Below the pieces are notes generated by a model. The model was not told the DNA's origin, ran no database searches, and worked only from the letters and a program-made list of their open reading frames with translations. A DNA stretch of 47,099 nt from UBA3537 sp045561735 (GTDB lineage Bacteria; Bacteroidota; Bacteroidia; Flavobacteriales; Flavobacteriaceae): the NCBI GenBank assembly GCA_045561735.1, contig JBJKXC010000012.1:1-47099 (forward strand), read 5' to 3'. Positions 42,575-47,099 of the stretch are shown here, piece after piece (within the stretch, counting starts at the first letter, position 1; each line of letters begins with the position of its first letter). The position numbers and the translations under genes are program-made.

Positions 42575-43263
42575 CGTCTGCCAAATATTTGTAAAGCCCA
42601 ATATATGAGTGTTGCCAAGGCACCCAGTGCTGCAACCAAATAGGTACGAGCGGCCCAACGCAAGGCATCTTCTGCATCTTTATACTCCTCGCGGGAAACA
42701 ACGTGCCTATTTTTTAACCAAGCCAATGCCCGATTGCTAGCGTCGTACTCAACAGGAAGGGTCACAAAGCTAAAAAGGGTGGCAATACCCATCATCACAA
42801 AACCTAAAAGAACCACCCAGTAACCCAGTCCCAAACCGGCACCAAAACCCAGCAAGAAACCCACAAAAATGACCATTGTAGAAAACCTGGATGCAATACT
42901 CACCATAGGTACCATAGTAGAGCGCATCTGCAACCAGCTGTAAGCTTTGGCATGCTGCACAGCATGACCACACTCATGGGCCGCTACTGCCGCAGCGGCG
43001 GCATTGCGCTGATGGTATACAGCCTCACTTAAATTGACCGTGCGATCCTTAGGGTTGTAATGATCGGTTAATTGTCCTTTTACAGACACTACCTTTACAT
43101 CGGATATGCCGTGATCGGATAACATTTTCTCCGCAACTTCCGCACCGGACATACCATTTCGTAAACGTGTTTTTGAATATTTAGCAAACTTGCGTTTCAA
43201 AGTTGAACTGACTATCAAGCTAAGTAAAGCAATAAAGCCCAGCAACAAATAATAGGATCCCAT
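42571..43263 (-). CDS. YugP-type membrane zinc metallopeptidase
   Basis: This 230-residue membrane protein is of the PF04298 (YugP-like) family. The zinc motif AAHECGHAVQHA (HExxH-type: His, Glu, His) is at about residues 94-105. One N-terminal helix (about 3-20) and paired helices after about residue 120 (MVIFVGFLLGFGAGLGLGYW, VVLLGFVMMGIATLFSFVTL) flank it, with a last helix near the C-terminus. LPVEYDASNRALAWL carries a conserved Glu that may be the third ligand. The cellular substrate is unknown. It ends convergent with the Lrp gene and has its own predicted -7 element. Confidence 0.9.
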   Translation of the reverse strand: MGSYYLLLGFIALLSLIVSSTLKRKFAKYSKTRLRNGMSGAEVAEKMLSDHGISDVKVVSVKGQLTDHYNPKDRTVNLSEAVYHQRNAAAAAVAAHECGHAVQHAKAYSWLQMRSTMVPMVSIASRFSTMVIFVGFLLGFGAGLGLGYWVVLLGFVMMGIATLFSFVTLPVEYDASNRALAWLKNRHVVSREEYKDAEDALRWAARTYLVAALGALATLIYWALQIFGRR

Positions 43264-43289
43264 GATTTATAAATTTATTAGTAAAACAA

Positions 43290-43297
43290 CAAAAATA
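43290..43297 (-). promoter_or_regulatory. Predicted -7 promoter element for the YugP-type gene
   Basis: TATTTTTG on the minus strand fits TAnnTTTG and ends 26 bp upstream of the ATG at 43263. It lies in the 62-bp gap after the SemiSWEET gene. Confidence 0.4.
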
Positions 43298-43325
43298 AGG
43301 CCAATCATTTAAAAATGAAATTTTG

Positions 43326-43601
43326 TCAGTCAGATTTCCTATACTTGATTATAAAAACCAAAATTAGAAAGGACGAAACCAAGGTAACGGTATTGGCCAG
43401 AATCATAGATAGGCTTTGCATATAAATCCCATAAATTAACCAGCAAATTATGCCTACAAAAAATAAGGAGAAAGTGGTCAATGAAAAGGCTGAAACATCT
43501 TTAGTTTTCCAGGTTTTATACACTTGGGGTAAAAAAGAGTAAGTCGTCAATGCTGCAGCCAACAAGCCAATACCTTCAATATAATTAATTTCAACAAACA
43601 A
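43326..43601 (-). CDS. SemiSWEET-family sugar transporter (PQ-loop)
   Basis: This 91-residue membrane protein has three predicted helices, the size of a bacterial SemiSWEET half-transporter that works as a dimer. The PQ motif is TTYSFLPQVYKTWKTKDV, followed by the conserved SAFSLTTFSLFFVG and the third helix ILANTVTLVSSFLILVFII. The start codon is TTG at 43601. The preceding in-frame codons hit a stop at once, and the start overlaps the leuS stop by 11 bp, so translation probably depends on leuS. Substrate is presumably a mono- or disaccharide. Homologues move sucrose or glucose, but the residues that set specificity were not compared. Confidence 0.85.
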   Translation of the reverse strand: MFVEINYIEGIGLLAAALTTYSFLPQVYKTWKTKDVSAFSLTTFSLFFVGIICWLIYGIYMQSLSMILANTVTLVSSFLILVFIIKYRKSD

Positions 43602-46407
43602 TGTTTACAATTTTTCCTGGGACTACAATGACTTTCTTTGGAATTCTACCATCAAGTTGCGCAATTGTTTTATCATTTTCGAGCACGCGCTTTTCAATCG
43701 CTTCTTTACTTAAATCCAAAGGCAATTCTAAAGTAAAACGCATTTTTCCGTTAAACGAGATTGGATAATTCTTTGTACTTTCGACCAGATACTTGTCTTC
43801 AAATACAGGAAATTCTACCCCAGAAATGGAGGTATTGTGTCCCAACTTTGACCACAATTCTTCAGTAATATGAGGGGCGTAAGGAGAAATCAAAATCAAA
43901 AGCGGCTCTAAAATAGAACGGCTTGTACATTTTTGGGCACCCAATTCATTTACTGCAATCATAAAATTAGAAACCGAAGTATTAAAAGAAAATTGTTCAA
44001 TGTCTTCAGTTACTTTTTTAATGGTTTTGTGCAGGGTCTTGAGAGCTTCTTTTGGCGGTGCTTCTTCCGTGACTCGCAGACCCGTTTCATTGACATAAAG
44101 TTTCCATAATTTTTTTAGAAAACTAAAGACGCCAGTAATGCCGGCAGTATTCCAAGGTTTGTACTGCTCCAAAGGACCCAAAAACATTTCGTAAAGACGT
44201 AAAGCATCGGCACCATAAGCCTCACAAATGGCATCGGGATTCACAATATTGTATTTAGATTTGGACATTTTTTCCACCTCGCGTTTCACTTTAAAACTGC
44301 CGTTATCTGAGCATTTAAATTCTGCGGAAGCAAACTCTTTCCGCCAATCTTTAAAAGCCGAAATATCCATTTCGTCTGAAGCATTGACAAAAGTCACATC
44401 TACATGAATAAATTGAACCTTTTCATCGCTAATTTGATCAAATGAAACAAAAGTGTTAGTGCCCTCCATTCGTGCAGCAAAAGCAGAAGTTCCTAAAATC
44501 ATCCCTTGATTAATCAGTTTTTTAGCAAATTCATCAACAGGTACATAGCCTCTGTCATACATGAATTTCTGCCAAAACCTGGCGTATAACAAATGCCCAG
44601 TAGCATGCTCACTACCCCCAATGTACAAATCGACCTGTTGCCAATAATCAAGGGCCTCTTTGCTAGCAAATTCATCAGAATTATGCGCATCCATGTAACG
44701 GTTAAAGTACCAAGAGCTTCCCGCCCAGCCTGGCATAGTATTTAGCTCAAGAGGAAAAACCGTTTTATGATCAATTTTCGAATTGTTGACTACCAGATTA
44801 TTATGGGTGTCCCAAGCCCAAACTTCTGCGCGCCCCAAAGGCGGGTTACCCGCTTCAGTTGGTAAGTATTTTTCCACATCTGGCAGAGTTATTGGTAAAT
44901 GTTCTAAAGCGACTATCTTGGGCATACCATCTTCATAATAAACTGGAAAGGGTTCACCCCAATAGCGTTGCCTTGAAAAAACAGCGTCACGTAATCGGTA
45001 ATTTATTTTTCGCTGACCCTGATCAATCGCTTCTAAGGCCTGAGTTGCTGATTTTGTAGCAGACTTGAAATCTAATTCGTTCAAAAAATCACTGTTACAA
45101 ATGACTGTTTTTGATTTGTCAGTAAAGGCTGCTTCTGATATATCAACATCCTTAAATATATTGGGGATTGGAATCTTGAAATGTTTGGCAAAATCATAGT
45201 CTCTTTGATCGCCACAAGGCACCGCCATGACTGCACCTGTGCCATATCCTGCTAATACATAATCTCCAATCCAAATGGGTATAGGTTGTTTGGTAAATGG
45301 ATGTTCTGCATAAGCACCCGTAAATACCCCAGTAATGGATTTAACATCCGCCATTCTATCGCGTTCGCTTCGCTTAGATGTCACTAAAACATAATCTGCA
45401 ACGGCTGTTTTTTGTTCAGTTGTTGTAATTTTTTCAACCAATGCATGTTCAGGAGCCAAAGTCATAAAGGAAACCCCAAAAATGGTATCAGGCCGGGTAG
45501 TAAAAACTTCAATTGTGGTGTTGTGGTCTTTAACATTAAATATAACAGAAGCCCCAACGGATTTACCGATCCAATTGCGTTGGCTTTCTTTTAACGCATC
45601 CGTCCAATCAATTGTTTCTAAACCGGATAACAAACGGTCGGCATAAGCAGAAATACGCATGTTCCATTGAGTCATTTTTTTTCTGACAACCGGATAGCTA
45701 CCACGTTCGGAAAGTCCATTTATGATTTCGTCATTTGCTAGGACAGTTCCCAACTCAGGACACCAATTAACTTCAGCTTCGGCCAAATAAGACAATCTGT
45801 ATTTTAGTAATATTTTTTGCTGTTCTTTTTCAGAAAATGTACACCAAGATGACGCTGAAAAAAGCGTTGTATCTTCATCACAAACCGCATCGATGTTTAG
45901 ATTCCCATCGGAGGAAAAAATCGCGGAAAGCTCGGATATGGGCCTGGCTTTATCTTCTGATTTATCATACCAAGATTCAAACAATTGAATAAAAATCCAT
46001 TGCGTCCATTTGTAATAATCAGGTGAAGAGGTACGAACTTCACGACTCCAGTCAAAAGAAAAGCCCATTTGATCCAATTGACGGCGATAGGTATTTATAT
46101 TTTCCCTGGTGGTTACCGCTGGATGTTGACCGGTTTGAATAGCATACTGTTCTGCAGGCAATCCAAAACTATCAAAGCCTTGGGGATGTAATACATTAAA
46201 CCCTTTATGACGTTTAAAGCGCGTATAAATATCCGATGCAATGTATCCCAAAGGATGGCCGACGTGGAGCCCCGCACCACTTGGGTAGGGAAACATATCT
46301 AAGACATAAAATTTAGGCATATCTCCGCTGTTTTCGACCTTAAATATGCGGTGCTGCTTCCAGTATTTTTGCCACTTGGCTTCAATTTTCCTGAAATCGT
46401 ATGTCAT
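43591..46407 (-). CDS. leuS: Leucyl-tRNA synthetase
   Basis: This 938-residue class I synthetase is on the long side for bacterial LeuRS. The HIGH-like motif is PYPSGAGLHVGHPLGYIASD (about residues 41-60). The editing (CP1) domain includes EVFTTRPDTIFGVSFMTLAP and AGYGTGAVMAVPCGDQRDYD, and the KMSKS motif is EKMSKSKYNIVNPD. A Bacteroidota-type insert precedes KMSKS (about 660-710, EFASAEFKCSDNGSFKVKRE). The anticodon-binding domain follows, with a C-terminal tail ending KKVIVVPGKIVNIVC. It charges leucine, including the tRNA-Leu(UAG) encoded at 35244-35325. A -7 element at 46428-46435 precedes it. Confidence 0.96.
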   Translation of the reverse strand: MTYDFRKIEAKWQKYWKQHRIFKVENSGDMPKFYVLDMFPYPSGAGLHVGHPLGYIASDIYTRFKRHKGFNVLHPQGFDSFGLPAEQYAIQTGQHPAVTTRENINTYRRQLDQMGFSFDWSREVRTSSPDYYKWTQWIFIQLFESWYDKSEDKARPISELSAIFSSDGNLNIDAVCDEDTTLFSASSWCTFSEKEQQKILLKYRLSYLAEAEVNWCPELGTVLANDEIINGLSERGSYPVVRKKMTQWNMRISAYADRLLSGLETIDWTDALKESQRNWIGKSVGASVIFNVKDHNTTIEVFTTRPDTIFGVSFMTLAPEHALVEKITTTEQKTAVADYVLVTSKRSERDRMADVKSITGVFTGAYAEHPFTKQPIPIWIGDYVLAGYGTGAVMAVPCGDQRDYDFAKHFKIPIPNIFKDVDISEAAFTDKSKTVICNSDFLNELDFKSATKSATQALEAIDQGQRKINYRLRDAVFSRQRYWGEPFPVYYEDGMPKIVALEHLPITLPDVEKYLPTEAGNPPLGRAEVWAWDTHNNLVVNNSKIDHKTVFPLELNTMPGWAGSSWYFNRYMDAHNSDEFASKEALDYWQQVDLYIGGSEHATGHLLYARFWQKFMYDRGYVPVDEFAKKLINQGMILGTSAFAARMEGTNTFVSFDQISDEKVQFIHVDVTFVNASDEMDISAFKDWRKEFASAEFKCSDNGSFKVKREVEKMSKSKYNIVNPDAICEAYGADALRLYEMFLGPLEQYKPWNTAGITGVFSFLKKLWKLYVNETGLRVTEEAPPKEALKTLHKTIKKVTEDIEQFSFNTSVSNFMIAVNELGAQKCTSRSILEPLLILISPYAPHITEELWSKLGHNTSISGVEFPVFEDKYLVESTKNYPISFNGKMRFTLELPLDLSKEAIEKRVLENDKTIAQLDGRIPKKVIVVPGKIVNIVC

Positions 46408-46427
46408 AATATCTACTTTATTGATTG

Positions 46428-46435
46428 CAAATTTA
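46428..46435 (-). promoter_or_regulatory. Predicted -7 promoter element for leuS
   Basis: TAAATTTG on the minus strand fits TAnnTTTG exactly and is followed by C, as often seen. It ends 20 bp before the leuS ATG, in the 76-bp divergent gap to ftsX. Confidence 0.5.
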
Positions 46436-46483
46436 CATTTTATTTAAGGAAGTTTTATATTTTTACGAAAGCTACATATATAT

Positions 46484-47099
46484 ATGGGATTATCATTTGA
46501 AAAATACCAAAAACGCCGTCTAATATCCTCTTACTTTTCAGTAGTAGTCAGTATTGCCTTGGTGCTATTTCTTCTAGGAATTTTAGGTGTTCTGCTTATT
46601 AATGCGAAATTTATTTCAGATGAATTCAAAGAAAAGGTAATCCTCACAATCTATCTTGAGGATACTTCAAAACCCATTGAAATTAACCAATTAAAAAATA
46701 GTTTGACCTTGTCTGAATATGTCAAACAAAGCCGATTTATTTCAAAAGATGCTGCCGCTGATTTAATGAAAACGGAATACGGCGAAGACTTTTTAGATGA
46801 AGTTGGCTACAACCCTTTAAAAAACTCTATTGAAATTAATTTATTGGCGGATTATGTCACTGCCAAACGACTGGATAGCATTTCGGAGAAAGCTATCCAG
46901 AAAAATTTTGTTGAAGATGTTACCTATGACAAAGATTTGGTTGCATTGATGAACAGCAATGTGAAACGCCTGAGTCTATGGATTTTAATTATTTGTGGAA
47001 TTTTCACAATCATTGCAATATTATTAATCAATAGCTCCATCCGACTGGCAGTATATTCAAAACGTTTTTCAATCAAAACCATGCAAATGGTTGGCGCGA
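46484..47099 (+). CDS. ftsX: Cell division protein FtsX, N-terminal part (runs off right edge)
   Basis: The first 205 codons of an ABC-type permease of the FtsX family are present. The start MGLSFEKYQKRRLISSYFSV is followed by a first membrane helix (about 19-43), a periplasmic domain (about 45-160, containing VILTIYLEDTSKP and YVKQSRFISKDAAADLM) and a second helix beginning near 165 (LSLWILIICGIFTIIAILLI). The cut end, INSSIRLAVYSKRFSIKTMQ, is the conserved cytosolic FtsX segment. With FtsE it activates peptidoglycan hydrolases at the septum. The gene is divergent from leuS. The ATG at 46484 is the first in-frame Met and fits the family start. Confidence 0.9.
   Translation, partial: MGLSFEKYQKRRLISSYFSVVVSIALVLFLLGILGVLLINAKFISDEFKEKVILTIYLEDTSKPIEINQLKNSLTLSEYVKQSRFISKDAAADLMKTEYGEDFLDEVGYNPLKNSIEINLLADYVTAKRLDSISEKAIQKNFVEDVTYDKDLVALMNSNVKRLSLWILIICGIFTIIAILLINSSIRLAVYSKRFSIKTMQMVGA

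Noticed and set aside
1..47099. CRISPR arrays, insertion sequences, prophage or integrative element
   Set aside because: No spaced direct repeats, transposase, integrase or terminal repeat motif was seen. The single tRNA gene shows no adjacent integrase or repeated 3' end, though repeats were only checked by eye.

Overview
The window looks like chromosome of a marine member of the Flavobacteriaceae (Bacteroidota). It is AT-rich. It carries a SusC/SusD polysaccharide utilization locus, type IX secretion (T9SS) C-terminal sorting domains, the flavobacterial mevalonate gene order, and several start regions with the Bacteroidota -7 element TAnnTTTG. No insertion sequence, phage, CRISPR array or integrase was seen.

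Layout. (1) 1-963, minus: two secreted proteins, one cut by the window edge and one with a T9SS sorting domain. (2) 1118-15884, plus: a compact seven-gene PUL, in order SusC, SusD, two surface lipoproteins with F5/8C-like domains, and three different GH92 alpha-mannosidases. The target is probably alpha-mannan or high-mannose glycans. (3) 16056-19301: a large secreted Asp-box beta-propeller protein. (4) 19389-21168: a COG0523 GTPase and a MerC-like membrane protein, probably metal homeostasis. (5) 21275-22861: a decaying patch with a flavodoxin-fold oxidoreductase pseudogene and a histone-deacetylase-family gene split by a frameshift. (6) 22887-24170, minus: a T9SS protein made of two tandem CBM-like domains. 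(7) 24405-31232, plus: an arsenosugar-type cluster (CMD/AhpD-like protein, radical SAM ArsS, DUF2064-type glycosyltransferase, purine nucleoside phosphorylase, small CC-motif membrane protein). It runs on into three membrane-linked glycosyltransferases that look like a polyprenyl-phosphate sugar pathway. (8) 31218-34978, minus: mevalonate decarboxylase, mevalonate kinase, a UbiA prenyltransferase and an RsuA/RluB-like protein without its catalytic Asp. (9) 35030-35325: a 165-bp relic of a BaiN/HI0933-type flavoprotein, a terminator and tRNA-Leu(UAG). (10) 35434-47099: housekeeping genes, including an M20 dipeptidase, a minus-strand run of lipoprotein, ruvC, hemW, cyclase and MmcQ/YjbR, then DUF423, a saccharopine dehydrogenase-like enzyme with an Lrp/AsnC regulator, a YugP-type metallopeptidase, a SemiSWEET, leuS and the start of ftsX.

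How the parts work together. In the PUL, the surface lipoproteins and SusD should capture mannose-rich glycan, the GH92 enzymes trim alpha-mannosyl links, and SusC imports the products. In the arsenosugar region, ArsS and its neighbours are predicted to build a ribosyl-arsenical. The adjoining DPM1-like GT2, CESA-like GT2 and GT-C enzymes could attach or elaborate a sugar on a lipid carrier, but this is inference. The most interesting items are that extended arsenosugar/glycosyltransferase operon, the catalytic-Asp-less pseudouridine synthase homologue, and three gene relics recoverable only by reading across frames.
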